Made by a program: the position numbers and the translations under genes | Notes under the pieces: generated by a model | What the model saw: the letters and a program-made list of their open reading frames with translations, nothing else | The model's database searches: none | What the model was told of the DNA's origin: nothing | Origin: Dipteris shenzhenensis | Taxonomy: Eukaryota > Polypodiophyta > Polypodiopsida > Gleicheniales | Length of the DNA stretch: 64,000 bases | Reading direction: 5' to 3' (one strand) | Assembly: GCA_047967505.1 (NCBI GenBank) | Contig: CM106540.1 | In this document: positions 34,000 to 45,532 of the stretch, piece after piece | How the letters are laid out: the number at the start of each line of letters is the position of its first letter | Position numbering within the stretch: position 1 is the first letter of the stretch

Positions 34000-34904
34000 A
34001 GAGATGCAAGTCCGTATATGTTGACAGTATGGTGTCATTTTGTATCTCAAAAATTTGACCAAGTACCAAAAAGCAATTGTAGCCCACCCTCTATCCACAA
34101 TTATAGATGTGGCTATCCTCTTGATGTGATACCTGACATGTTATATACTCTATTTGCTGTGCCAAGTCACGTTGCCGCATTACTATGTCGATACCACCTA
34201 CCAACTTTTGAGCCGATCTGCACATCAAAACATATAACAATAGTGTATATGTGCATTGCATATCAATCTACATGTCAAGAAGTGACAACAAGTATAGTCT
34301 ATACTTACTCTAACATAGTGCCATGGACGGATGTCATTGAGTTGGCAAAGAAGCACTTCTTAGCAAAGATGTCCACGACCACCAAACTCCGATGTGAGTT
34401 GCATTATCAATAAAGAATAATTACTATGTTTGAGACAATTCTAGCAACGCAATAGAAAAAACAAGTAGGGTTTGATGCTTACTTCTCATAATATGCTGTA
34501 AAGATAACTTGTGCCTCATTCATAGGAACATGCTTCTACCACTTGCAAACATCCTCTATGGTTTCTTTTTTGTTGCTAAGCACTTCCGAAATAAGAGGAT
34601 CGAGCATATATGAAACTCTTCATATATTTTGAGGAAAATCTGCTATAACATTACTATATTTTTTAAAAAAAGTATTAGCTTCTTGGGTTTAATCAAAATA
34701 AGCAAAGTATAAAGCCAAGGAAAAGGCTGCATCAAACCTGAGCATGGTTGTAATGACTTTGACATTAACCTCTTTCTTAGGATTCAAGAGGATTAAAATC
34801 TCTTCTTCACCAAATTCAAAAAAATGAGGTTGTTGTCGAATTAACAACATAGCGGTGAATGAACTTCCAATCTGCTGCAATCGAGTCATATTTTCATGAC
34901 TCAT
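34000..34904 (-). pseudogene. Ulp1/C48-like cysteine protease module, unit 2 of 3 (decayed)
   Basis: Same piece order as unit 1: a (34738-34904) GSSFTAMLLIRQQPHFFEFG, b (34483-34642) MLDPLISEVLS with KETIEDVCKW then TAG, c (about 34313-34400) HRSLVVVDIFAKKCFFANSM, d (34000-34217) HQEDSHIYNCG then TAG then RVGYNCFLVLGQIFE. His is followed by Arg instead of Trp, the acceptor of c is lost and two TAG stops fall in conserved positions, so this unit is inactive. Confidence 0.65.
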
Positions 34905-35039
34905 CTTATGGAGAGAGTAGTCTACATCGTATTCTTCTTCACTTGCTATGTCTTCTACATCCTCCTTCTACTATAAAAATATAAAAAGTTTATGAGATGT
35001 ACACATCCCAAATAAAGGCTTAAACAAGCATAGAAATAT

Positions 35040-35470
35040 AAAGATAAGATTTCATACATGCTGCAATGTAGTCATATTTTTAGGTTGTTCCCAACATTAA
35101 TAATGGTTTTTTCATTAGACTGCATAGAAGTATACAGATAAGGTTTCATACATGCTTTCATTAGAGTGAGTCTCTCCTCCTCTTGGAGCAAAAATTTAAA
35201 AAGTAAGGTTTCATACATGCTTTCATTAGAGTGAGTCTCTCCTCCTCTTGGAGGAAAAATTTAAAAAGTTATCAGATTTACACATCCCAAATAAAAATAA
35301 AGGTTTAAATAATCATAGAAGTATAAAGATAGCATGCTTTCATTAGACTCACTCTCTTCTCCTCTTGGAGGAAAATATTAAAAAGTTATGAGATTTACAC
35401 ATCCCAATTAAAGGCTTGAACAAGCATACAAGTATAAAGATAAGGTTTTATACATGCTGCAATGTAGTCA
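35040..35470. repeat. intronic repeats between protease units 2 and 3
   Basis: A phrase with TTTCATTAGAGTGAGTCTCT and CCTCCTCTTGGAG followed by AAAAATTTAAAAAGTTA recurs at about 35155, 35217 and 35335 with small changes. AAGGTTTCATACATGC(T) flanks several copies. It sits between exon-like pieces and is non-coding. Confidence 0.75.
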
Positions 35471-35559
35471 TATTTTCAGGTTGTTTCCCAATGGTAGCAA
35501 TTAGATGCTAAATACTCTCAGCCTGAAACACTAGTAGATTGGCTTTTGTATATGATTCC

Positions 35560-36480
35560 ATTTTGACTGGTAACTCCAAATCAAAAATCTCTCTAAGAAA
35601 CAACATGCAGTTGTAGGCAACTCTCCACCCACAGCTGTGCCCATCTTTTTGCTCCACTGGTAGACGTCGTTTGAATTCTACTTGGTCTTGTTACTCTGTG
35701 GCTGTTTTGACAGCAGATACTAGCTGATATGCAGCACTATCCATCATGACATATGAAATATATTAATATGTCATGATCATAAGATACAAAATAAAAAAGT
35801 AACAAAAATATTGGGGAGTTGGCATGATAGCCTTCCATTGAATTCACAAACCACAAATGGTTGACTTCAAGGTCCCAAGCGATCAACAATGTGAGCTACA
35901 TGACCAGATTAAATATGATTATTTTTTTACACAAACTTACCAAAGAAATAGTAAAAATAAGGTTGGAGTTGATACTTACTCCTCATGATAAGGCATAAAG
36001 ATGACTCGCACCCCATCTAAATTCAAAGGGCTTAACCATGTACAAACATCTTCTATAGTCTTTTGAGGAGAGCTAAGAATAGAAGAAAGGAGAGCATCGA
36101 GCATGTAGACACGATTCTGCACTGCACTAGGAAGCTGAGAAATAACTACACTGCACCAAGAAATAAACAAACGTTAGCTCATAGAATTGATTTGCATTCT
36201 GCACTAGGAAACTGAGATATAACTACACTGTAAATAAATAAACAAATGTTGGCTCATTGAAGTAGCAACAAATAAACAAATGTTACCTGAGAATGGCCAG
36301 GATAACATTGTCATTAACCTCTTTTAAAGGATTGGAGAGGATTGAAATCTCCTCTCTACCAAAGCTCAAATACTGAGGTTCTCGTTTCAAAACGATCCTA
36401 ACTTCAAATGAGCTTTCCATTTTATCCAATGTAGATAAATTTGTAGAATGGGTCTCTCTATCATAGCTTGTATTCTATGT
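35560..36480 (-). pseudogene. Ulp1/C48-like cysteine protease module, unit 3 of 3
   Basis: First module in transcription order. a (36287-36470): SSFEVRIVLKREPQYLSFG and VILAILR, donor TCTCAG/GTAACA. b (35980-36150): NRVYMLDALLSSILSS, VCTWLSPLNLDGVRVIFMPY, donor GTAAGTATC. c (about 35818-35895): the catalytic His codon (AH) is followed by a frameshift and then WDLEVNHLWFVNSMEGY. d (about 35560-35736): EQKDGHSCGWRVAYNCMLFL with the Cys intact; an earlier stop (GAG TAA) interrupts. A partial duplicate of the start of piece b lies at about 36190-36255. Confidence 0.66.
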
Positions 36481-36484
36481 TTGC

Positions 36485-39400
36485 GGTCATTCTGCTTTTC
36501 CATGGTGTCTTTAAAGCTCTTGTGCTCATGGGATTCTTCAACCAAATTTAGAGGTGGTTGCATTACTGAAGTAGAAGGGAGTGCCTCCATATAGGCTTCA
36601 TCCATTTCTTCTCCCTCTATTGCCTGTAAACAAATATGAGAGATTAGATTCATTATCTTTAAATTTAAATCTTAGTTAAAAAATTGTATTTAGTTGAGAA
36701 ATAGAGAGTTCATACCGCTAAGTATTGTCATAGTGGCCTTTTTACATAACCCTGCAAGCCATAATTATCAAAGAAGGCATCATCATCTTTCTCTTCATCC
36801 ACCAACCTCGCTCTGAACGGGTCATCTAAGTCCATCTTTTCATCATCATCAACTAGGACATTATGATCTTCAAGGTCATCATCCATGTCATCAGTCTCCT
36901 TGCGCTCTACCTCTTTTTCATAGCCTGTGGTTAGATCTGCTTGAAGCTGAAAATAGGCCATGAAATGCTTGTTTTCAATAATATTTGTGGAGTTCCCTTT
37001 TCTGAGGAGATCCTCAAATAAATATCCCATCCTGCACAAGGTGACCTCCCAACCTAGCGGTAGCAAATTCTCCACCATGGTAAGCAAGAGACTCCCACTT
37101 TTTGTAGGACTTCCATAGTTGTTTTTTTGATAATGTATGGACCTGGGAATATCTTTCTCTTCTAGCTTCAATCTCAAATTATTTGAATTCCCTCTTATAT
37201 ACTTTTGTAAGGAGTGATCAGGGTTGGGACTCCGCATATACAAGAAGAATGATTCAAGAGATTGAATCGCTATGCCACATTCTCTCTTGCCTCTCTTTGT
37301 TGCATAAACACCACTATAGATCTTCAAATTTGATGAATATGCTCGCTCTAGAGTAACCTGCATGGCTTCTTTGTCTTTTTTATCAACAAAAATGACAATG
37401 TTGCAAATTGCCACTTTGCTAATGGTGGTATATACTATTCTATCAATGAAGTTATGGATATCATCGCTAGAAACTTCATTGATGAAGAATAGTTGTGGCT
37501 TGTCCCATGCTGACTCATTCTTGATGAAGTCATCTTCTGAAACTCCCCTGAAGTTCACAAGCTTTCCAGACTCTGACGTAACCTCTACATTGAATTGAAA
37601 GCTTTGGTGCATATTTGTCGGCATCCTTATCTCGCTGATTAATCTTTCCACATATGCAACCACCTATTGTGGGATTTCTTTTCTCATGTAAGAGGTTACT
37701 ATTTCTGACCCATCTTCATCCTTTTTAATCCACCTGTTTGCCCATAGCTTTACCTTGGGTGTTGACAAAGAAGCTATATGCTTGACCACATTATAGTCAA
37801 TGTTACAATGACTAAGTGGGATTTGTTTCTGTGATAGCAAATACTTAATGGCACTATGCACTGCATCACACCTCACCTATACATTGATGCATTCTTCCAA
37901 GCAGTGGTCTTTGTATTTCTTTCCAAAAAGTCAGTCTTTCTTTAAAAGTTTTTGTGTTGCCATGGATGCATACTTGTCAGGTAAGTACTTTATAGGCCTC
38001 CACATCCTTGCCGTCAACTCCTTCTTATCCATTACCTTTGACTTTCCGGAGACAAACAAAGGAGCTTCATAGGTCAACTCTCCACGCTCACATGCAATGC
38101 ACGCTTCAAGCATCTCATTGAACACTTCAACAGGATGAAATATGATGGAAGTGTAGTCGGCATATTTGTCTCTCACCACCTTCAGGCTTGTTACATTTTC
38201 TTCTCGCTCTTGAGTTCCCCTAGGCACAACTGCACTCAAAGAAGTATAGAAGTTTGTGTGTCGGCGTATGCTTTTGTGACCTTTCTCTTCAAATCAGGAT
38301 TTGGAGAACCAAATGTTGTCCATACAACCCTTTCCTTCTGTAAGACCTCTGATGTTGAGGATATCTTACGCTTTTCATGGACATAATGATTAAGTCTTTT
38401 GGACTCAATCAAATACTTGATCTCATGCTTGAATATACAGATGGTTCCAAGATAACAATGGAATGAAGTTATCTTTGCAAATTGTTTTGAAGTGAGTCTT
38501 TTGACCTCCTTTGCTTCTTTGGCGATCTGATTACAAGCATAAGCCTAATGTTGACCATCAATGGGCTGGAATCTGCAATGAAGGAGGAATTCCTTCTTTG
38601 CTTCCTTTAACATATTCTCACCTTGTGCCTCTTGGCCTTGTTCATGTGGAATATTTTTAAGAGTGTCTTGAAAGAATTGAGTGAAGGTTTCCTCAAAATG
38701 TGTAGGACCTGTAAATGTAATTTCATCCAAAAAGCTATTTTTTATTGAACAAAACATTATTGGACGTAGGACCACGTTGCTTGCCACAGGTTTCTTTCCA
38801 TCTCTCAAAGCCTCATATATTTGCAGTGCATAGGATATATCAAGGTTTTCGCTATTAATAAAGACAGCTGCAGTTTCCACATCTTTGGCATTCACAAACC
38901 ACGTCCTTTGACCCCAGATATATCCCACATCATCATTTGTTACTGCTTCATTAAGACGCAGATTGAGATTTTTGATTGATGTGAGTTCATCTTGATCATC
39001 TTCAGCTTCAGGTTCTGAGTCTTCTTCATCTTTCTCTTCTTTTAACCGTTCTTCATCCACATGATCTTTCTCTATAGTGGGACGATGCCTTTTTCTACTG
39101 CTTGGAACCGTGGCTCTTGCAGTACTAGCCTTTTGCATTTCACGTCGTGGTTTGCTAGCAAGATCTTCTAGCATAATTGTAGTGGATCCACCTTCATCTT
39201 CTTCAATTTTTTTTAATTCCCGTGCACTCAAGGCTTGTGTTTCATCATCCATAGTGACATCCACCATTTCTTGCTCTAGAAGTCTGCGCTCATGTTCTAC
39301 ACATTTGTGACAGTGTGCATGTTCTTCTTGCCCCTGTATCGAAGTCTATGCTTGATCTCCTTCATGTGAAGATCCTTGAATCTGAGGAGCATATTGTGCA

Positions 39401-39623
39401 TCTTGAAAGTACTCAAACATAATCTTTGCATGCACCCTTTTTGCCACCACACTAGGAAATTGCTCCCAAGTATATGCAAGAGCCTCCAATGCACTTTGTA
39501 GCTCTAGAAACTTTGATGGTTGAGGAGGAGGCATCACAAAGGTCTTTGATTCTCTCCTTGACACAACAAAATGAAGACCGCCAACTTTAGGATCTGAACT
39601 CTTTGTGAAAATATCCATATAAT
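36485..39623 (-). pseudogene. paralogue of the 1064-codon protein, broken, upstream of the protease units
   Basis: A splice acceptor (TCTTTTCTTGTAG) precedes the first exon at about 39622. The coding run continues with few breaks to 36730: 39346-39618 (LQSALEALAYTWEQFPS), 38545-39267 (acidic Lys/Glu linker, GYIWGQRTWFV, CRFQPIDGQH), then TAG at the position where the intact copy has the Cys cluster. Next are 37931-38239, 37664-37876 and 37663-36728 (AWDKPQLFFINEV, GWEVTLCRMGYLFEDLLRKG, an acidic DDDLED tail). Each block aligns in order with the ORF at 56743-59937. Breaks at about 38545, 38240, 37931 and 37664 make it a pseudogene unless some are introns. It reads directly into the protease modules. 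Confidence 0.72.
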
Positions 39624-39659
39624 CCTACAAGAAAAGATAATGAAGAATTTAGATACATA

Positions 39660-40300
39660 CAAGTAAAGTACAATATACAACGCTTGATACAATAAATGTG
39701 GGAAATAGCCCAAAAGGCTTTACAAGGCTTCATATGGCAATAAATGTGACCAATAGCAGAGAGGGCTTTACAAAGTATTTTATAGCAATAAATGTGGGAA
39801 ATAGCCTAGAAGGCTTTACAAGGCTTAAATATTTGTACAAATGTAAGAAAATTAGCCAATAAAGCTTTACAATGAAATAAAATGCCCTCTAGTGATAAAG
39901 CTTCAATCTTCGTGATGACATGTAATCTGTCCATCCATTGATTTGCCCTCTAATGATAAAGCTTCAATCTTCGTGATGACATGTAATCTGTCCATCCATT
40001 GATATCTGTGCATTGATACCCAACTGATGCAATCTACCCATTAAAAACTATTCCACTGATATCCACTTATGCAGCCCACTGATACTCATTAAATAGTGAA
40101 TGGTTGGGATGGTTGGGTTTATTACAAGGCACTTCATATGGCAATAAATGTGAAAAATAGCCTAGAAGGCTTTACAAGGTTCTTTATGACAATAAATGAG
40201 CTTAAATATTTGTACAAATGCATTAAAAATAACCAATAAAGATTTACAATGAAATAAAATGACTACTATAAACATCAAGCTCCAATATGCCCCATGACAT
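39660..40300. repeat. nested tandem and dispersed short repeats in the upstream intron
   Basis: CAATAAATGTG(G/A)(G/A)AAATAGCC...GGCTTTACAAGG recurs about five times from 39690 to 40180. A 58-bp unit (CTAGTGATAAAGCTTCAATC...CCATCCATTGAT) is exactly duplicated at about 39890-39947 and 39948-40005. Tandem slippage within an intron is the likely origin. Confidence 0.85.
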
Positions 40301-40830
40301 GTAATCTGTCCACTGATATATGTAATCTATCCACTGATATCTGCTATTTGCTCATGCAATCTGCCTCCTGATAAACTTCTTGGTAAATGGTAAAAGGTCT
40401 TATTTAATAGCATGTTATGAGTGTGAAACCGCATGTCAGCGAAGGGACTGACAACGATTAGGAACTAGTTAGAAAAATTTGAGCATGGCTTCGATTGGCA
40501 ACTTAGAGAATTTTCTCTCTTCTAAGGCAATCTAATCTATGCTAAACTATGCTAAACCAATCGTCGAAGCGAAGAAAAGCAATAAATAATTTCTTTTTTT
40601 GTGTTCATTTTAATGTGCTGGGGTTTAAGAGGCTTAAATATGCAAAAGAAGGGGTTTTGATGTAGAGGCTAAACCTGCATGTGAGAGAAATGAAGAGCAA
40701 GTATCTAAAGAAAAGTTAACATTTTTCAATTTAAAAGATGAATATATATAAAAGTATTATCTCACCTTCAAAACAAACCATAAATTCACTCTTTTACAAT
40801 TTTTTAAAAGTATAATATAAAACACGTAAA
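40301..40830. other. non-coding DNA, probable intron
   Basis: No gene recognised. AT-rich with the repeated phrase TAATCTGTCCACTGATAT at 40300-40340. It lies upstream of the first coding exon of the minus-strand gene and is probably intronic or 5' untranslated. Confidence 0.4.
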
Positions 40831-40839
40831 TATATAAAA

Positions 40840-41191
40840 CTCTCTCTTTCCTCTGAACTTTCTCTCTCTCTCTCTCTCGACTCCTAATTCTCTCTGTAGC
40901 CATAGTCAAGACACCACAACTCTTATGTCTTTCCCTCTCTCTCCTCATCCCACTCATTCTCTCTCTTAGTTTATCTCAAGTCTCTCTTTCTCTCCCTCCG
41001 ATGGCCGCTAGGATTTATCATTATCTCTCTTCATCTCTCTCTCTCTCTCCCTAGGATTTGTAATTATTTCTCTCTCTCTCTCCACCTCTCTCTCTAGAGA
41101 TTTATTATTCTCTCTCTTGATCTCTCTGTAGGATTTGAAATTCTCTCTCTCCTCTTCTCTCTCTACCTAGGATTTATCATTCTCTCTCTTC

Positions 41192-41223
<32 letters not shown>

Positions 41224-41642
41224 TTCTCTTACCCTCTCTACCTCCCTCCCTCTATCCTCTTGGCCACTAGGATTTGTCATTCTTTCCCTCTCTATGTCTC
41301 TCTCTCTCTCTCTCTGAATTCTCTCTCTTAATCTCTCCCTCCCTTCCTCCCTCCCTCCCTCCCTCTCTCCCTTTCTTTCTCTCCTTTGTCCCTCTTCTCA
41401 CTCTTAATCTCTCTTTCTCTCCCTCCCCTCTTCTCTCTCATTTCTCATTCTCTCTCTCTCTCTCTCTCTCTCCCTCCCTCCCTCCCTTGGTGGCCACGAT
41501 CGCCAGAAGTCTCATTCTCTCTCTCTCTACCTCCCTCTCTTGGTGGCCACGGCTGCTAGAAGTTTCATTCTCTCTCTCCCTCTCTCTCTTTTTCTCTCTC
41601 TCCCTCTCTCTCTCCTTAAGTCTCACTCCTCTCTTCTCTCTC

Positions 41643-41689
<47 letters not shown>

Positions 41690-42872
41690 CCTCTGGCAGC
41701 CACGGCTGCCAGAATTTTCATTCTCTCTCTCTCCCTCTCTCTCCCTCTCTCTCTTTCTCTCTCTCTCCCTCTCTCTCCCTCTCTCTCTTTCTCTCTCCCT
41801 AAGTCTCCCTCCTCTCTTCTCTCTCTCTCTCTCCCTCTCCTTCCCTACTCTCTCCCTCCCTCTAGCAGCCACGGCTGCCAGGAGACCCTCTTCTCTCTCT
41901 TAATCTCTCTCTCCCTCTCTCTGCTCTCTCTTTCTTTCCCTCCCTACTCTTCTCTCTCATTTAAGGAGCCCCTCTTCTCTCTCTGAATCTCTTGTCTCTC
42001 TCCCTCTCTCTCTTTCTCTCCCTCCCTACTCTTCTCTCTCATTTCTCAGTCTCTCTCTCTCCCTTTGGTGGCCACGGCCACCAAGAGCCCCTCTTCTCTC
42101 TCTTAATTTCTCTCTTTCCCTCTCTCCTCTCTGCCACAAGTTTCGTTCTCTTAAACTTCTCTCTCCCTCCCTCTCTCTCCCTCTCTCTCTTTCTCTCTCT
42201 CTCCCTCTCTCTCCCTCTCTCTCTTTCTCTCTCTCTCCCTTTCTCTCTCCCTCACTCTCCCTCCTCTCTTCTCTCTCATTTTTCTCTCTGTCTCTCTCTC
42301 TCCCTCTCCCTCCCTACTCTCTCCCTCCCTCTAGCAGCCACGGCTGCCAGGAGACCCTCTTCTCTCTCTTAATCTCTCTCTCCCTCTCTCCTCTCTCTCT
42401 TTCTTTCCCTCCCTACTCTTCTCTCTCATTTAAGGAGCCCCTCTTCTCTCTCTGAATCTCTCTCTCTCTCTCCCTCTCTCCTCTCTCTCTTTCTTTCCTT
42501 GCCTACTCTTCTCTCTCATTTCTCATTCTCTCTCTCTCTTTGGTGGCCACGGCCGCCAAGAGCCCCTCTTCTCTCTCTTAATTTCTCTCTTTCCCTCTCT
42601 CCTCTCTCTTTCTCTCCCTTCCTATTCTCTCTCATTTCTCAAATTTACAAACTCAAATTTGAATAAGAAACTAATTGAAATAGAACTCAAAATCTCAAAT
42701 AAGAAATTAATTTAAAAAGAATTGTAATGCTTACTAAAAAAACCCCCTCCTCTAGCTGCCATGGCCGCCAAGAGCTTTCATTCTCTCTCTTTTACTCTTT
42801 GAGTTCTCCTTCTCTCTCTCTCTCCCTCTGCCCCTCTTCTCTCTCTTAATCTCTCTCCCTCTCTTCCTTCTC

Positions 42873-42935
<63 letters not shown>

Positions 42936-43050
42936 CTTTCTCTCCCTCCTTTCTTTTCTCTCTTAATCTCCTGCTCTCTCTCACACACTCTCTCTTTGTC
43001 TCCTCTCTCTCTCTAGCTCTCTCTTTCTCTCTATCTCTCTTTTCAAATTT
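40840..43050. repeat. giant polypyrimidine (CT)n tract with interspersed GC-rich palindromes, part 1
   Basis: CTCTCT, TCCCTC and TTTCTC runs over 2.2 kb on the plus strand (GA on the minus strand). They are broken every 50-250 bp by a conserved GC-rich island of the type GGY(A/G)GCCACGGCYGCCA(A/G)(G/A)AG, for example at about 41495, 41542, 41696, 41866, 42066, 42332, 42541 and 42757. Blocks 41820-42000 and 42290-42460 are near-identical, showing larger-scale duplication. Ser/Leu or Arg/Glu ORFs through it are artefacts. Confidence 0.92.
42635..42730. repeat. AT-rich spacer shared with 43045-43150
   Basis: The phrases AAATTTGAATAAGAAA, TTAATTGAAATAGAACTCAAA and GAAAAAGAATTGTAA occur here in the same order as at 43045-43150, with a third, shorter version at 45060-45105. 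These spacers mark the ends of repeated modules in the pyrimidine tract. Confidence 0.75.
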
Positions 43051-43189
43051 AGAACACAAATTTCAATAAGAAATTAATTGAAATAGAACTCAAAAACTTT
43101 AACAAGAAACTAATTGAAAAAGAATTGTAAGTAAAGAAAAATAATTACAAGAGGAATTGTAGAATTGCAAGTAAAGAAAAAGAATCGCA

Positions 43190-43300
43190 AGTACCTGGAA
43201 AAAGTGAAAAAAGTGAAATGAGGAGAGAATGAGAATGAGAATGAATGAATGGAAAGAAGAGTATATATAAAGAAAAACTAGCCCACTCCTCCCACTCACA
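43190..43300 (-). promoter_or_regulatory. putative minus-strand promoter and first splice donor, copy A
   Basis: On the minus strand a TATA box (TTTATATATAC, rc of 43261-43271) is followed by an ATTCATTCATTC-type leader and by CTTTTTCCAG/GTACTTG, a good splice donor with the exon end at 43195. The same arrangement is found at 45108-45240. It would drive transcription toward the protease-family gene whose first coding exon begins at about 39622, with the pyrimidine tract lying in the intron. Confidence 0.45.
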
Positions 43301-43439
43301 AATAAATTTGAATTTTTAAAAAGAGAGGGAAATTTGAATTCATTCTTCTAGATAAATTTGAATTCAAATTTGTGTTCAACATTCTTCTTAATACTTTCTT
43401 CTCGTACGTCCCTTTTGAATTCAAATTTGTGTTCAACAT

Positions 43440-43586
43440 TCTTCTCTCCCTCTACTCCTCTCCTCTTACCTCCCCTCCCCTCTCTCTCTCTCCCTCCCCT
43501 CCTCCTCTCTCTCTCCCTCCCCTCCCTCCCCTCCCTCCCTCCCTCCCTCCCCTCCCTCTCACCCTTGGGGCCGCGGCTGCCATGAC

Positions 43587-43625
<39 letters not shown>

Positions 43626-43817
43626 GCTCCCTCCCCTCCCTCCTCTCCCTCTCTCCCTACCCTCCCTCCCCTCCCTCTCACCCTGGGGGCCGTGGCCGCC
43701 AGGACCCCCCCTCTCTCTCTTCTCTCTCTCTCACTCTCTCTCTCCCTCCCTCCCTCCTCTCTCTCTCTCCCTCCCCTCCCTCCCCTCCCTCTCACCCTGG
43801 GGGCCGCGGCCGCTAGG

Positions 43818-43891
<74 letters not shown>

Positions 43892-45060
43892 CTCCCTGGG
43901 GGCCGCGTTGCCATGAACTCCCTCTCTCTCTCTGGCTCTCTCTCTCTCTCTCTCTCTCTCCCTCCCCTCCCTCCCCTCACTCCTCTTGCTGCCCCCTCAC
44001 CCTCCCACCGCCTCCCCCTACCCCTACTCCCCCCTCTCGCCTCCCCCTACCCTGCCTCCCCCCCTCCCGCCTCCCCCGCCTCACACCTCCCCCTACCCCC
44101 GCCACCCCCTACCCTCGCTCCCCCCTCCTGCCTCCCCCTACCCCTGCTCCCTACCCCGCCCCTCCCCCTCCTTCCTCCCCCTACCCCCGCTCCCTACCTC
44201 GCCGCCCCCTACCTTGCCTCCCCCGCCTCCCTACCCCCGCTCCCTACCCTCCCTACCCCCGCTCCCCCCTCTCGCCTCCCCCTACCCCATCGCCCAATAC
44301 CCTCGCTCCCCCCTCCTGCCTCCCTACCCCACGGCCCCCTACCCCCGCTCCCCCCTCTTGCCTCCCTACCCTGTCGCCCCCTACCCTGCCTCCCCCACTC
44401 CTGCCTCCCCCTACCCCGGCTCCCTACCCCACCGCCCCCTACCTCGCCCTCCCCCCTCCCGCCTCCCTACCCCTGCTCCCCGCTCCCACCTCCCCCTACC
44501 CCGCCCCCCTACCCCCGCTCCCCCCTCCCGTCGCCTCCCTACCCTCTCTCCTCCCTCCGCTGCCTCCCCCTACCCCGCCTCCCCCCCTCCCCTACCCCCG
44601 CTCCCCCTCCCGTCTCCCCCTACCCCACTGCCCCCTACCCTCGCTCCCCCCTCTTGCTTCCCTACCCCGCCGCCCCCTACCTCGCCTCCCCCCTCCCGCC
44701 TCCCTACCCCTGCTCCCCCCTCCTGCCTCCCCCTACCCCGCTGCCCCCTATCCCTGCTCCCCCCTTTGGCTGCCTCCCTACCCCTGCTCCCTCCCCTCTT
44801 TTGTCTCCCTACCTCCACCTCTTCCGCTGCTCCTCCCTCCCTCTTCTGCCACTGCCTCTCCTCTTCCACTGCTGCCTCCCTCCCTCCCTCCCTCCCGTCT
44901 TTTCATCGCTCCTCCCTCCCTCCTTTCCTCCCTCTCTCTCCCCCCCTCCACTTCCCTTTTCCTCCTGGAGGCCGCGGCCTCCAAGGCTTCTCTCCTTCTC
45001 TCTAAACTTTCTCTCTCTAGTTCCTCTCTCTCTCTCTTTCTTTCTCTCTCTTCAAATTTT
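43440..45060. repeat. giant polypyrimidine tract, part 2, grading into a CCCCTACCC minisatellite
   Basis: 43440-43990 is (CT)n/(CCCT)n with GC islands at about 43566, 43684, 43799 and 43899. From about 43990 to 44800 short units such as CCTCCCCCTACCCCNGCTCC are repeated dozens of times. A last island (GGAGGCCGCGGCCTCC) lies at about 44962. The long Pro/Ser/Leu frames (up to 567 codons at 43372-45075) are consequences of the composition. The G-rich minus strand has many G3-5 runs. Confidence 0.93.
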
Positions 45061-45104
45061 TTTAAAAAAATCTAGATAAAGAATTAATCAAAAAATTTTA
45101 CAAG

Positions 45105-45400
45105 TACCTGGAAAAAGTTTGTAAGCTTGCTCTTTCTTGCTTTCTTGCCCTTCCTTCCTTGCTTTCTTGCTTGTCCTTGCTTTCTTGCTTCAATGAATGA
45201 AATGAGGGGAGAATGAATGAAGAAGGAAGACTATATATAAGTAAAACTAGGTTTTGCTCCTCCTCTCCTATTGGCTTTCCATTCCTCCCCTCTCTCCTAT
45301 TGGCTTTTCATTCCTCCCCTCTCCCATTGGCTCCCATTACTCCCCCTCTCCCATTGGACCCCCATCCCTCATCCCAATCTTCCATTGGCCCTCCCCCCCT
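45105..45400 (-). promoter_or_regulatory. putative minus-strand promoter and first splice donor, copy B, with CCAAT boxes
   Basis: Minus strand: five CCAAT elements (rc of ATTGG at about 45270, 45299, 45327, 45352 and 45384), a TATA box (TTATATATAG, rc of 45231-45240), a leader containing ATTCATTC, a CTTG-rich run (CTTGCTTTCTTGC on the plus strand) and CTTTTTCCAG/GTACTTG with the exon end at 45108. The spacing is typical of a plant core promoter. It duplicates copy A at 43.2 kb and points toward the gene at 32.6-39.6 kb. Confidence 0.5.
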
Positions 45401-45532
45401 CGTGACTTCATTCATTCCATATTGTGTACATGAGATGGCGATGCTTTATTCCACTCCCTTGATTGTGTGGAAGGCATGTGTACTTTGTGTGGTGACTTTG
45501 CTAGAGTGCCACGAGTTGCACTAGATACTTGT

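Noticed and set aside
41274-42372. Long Ser/Leu ORFs (and Arg/Glu on the minus strand)
   Set aside because: Direct translations of (CT)n/(GA)n; no start context or domain.
43372-45079. ORFs of 339, 388 and 567 codons on the plus strand
   Set aside because: They consist of Pro/Ser/Leu from CCT/CCCCTACC repeats, overlap in all three frames and have no complex sequence. Lack of stops is a composition effect.
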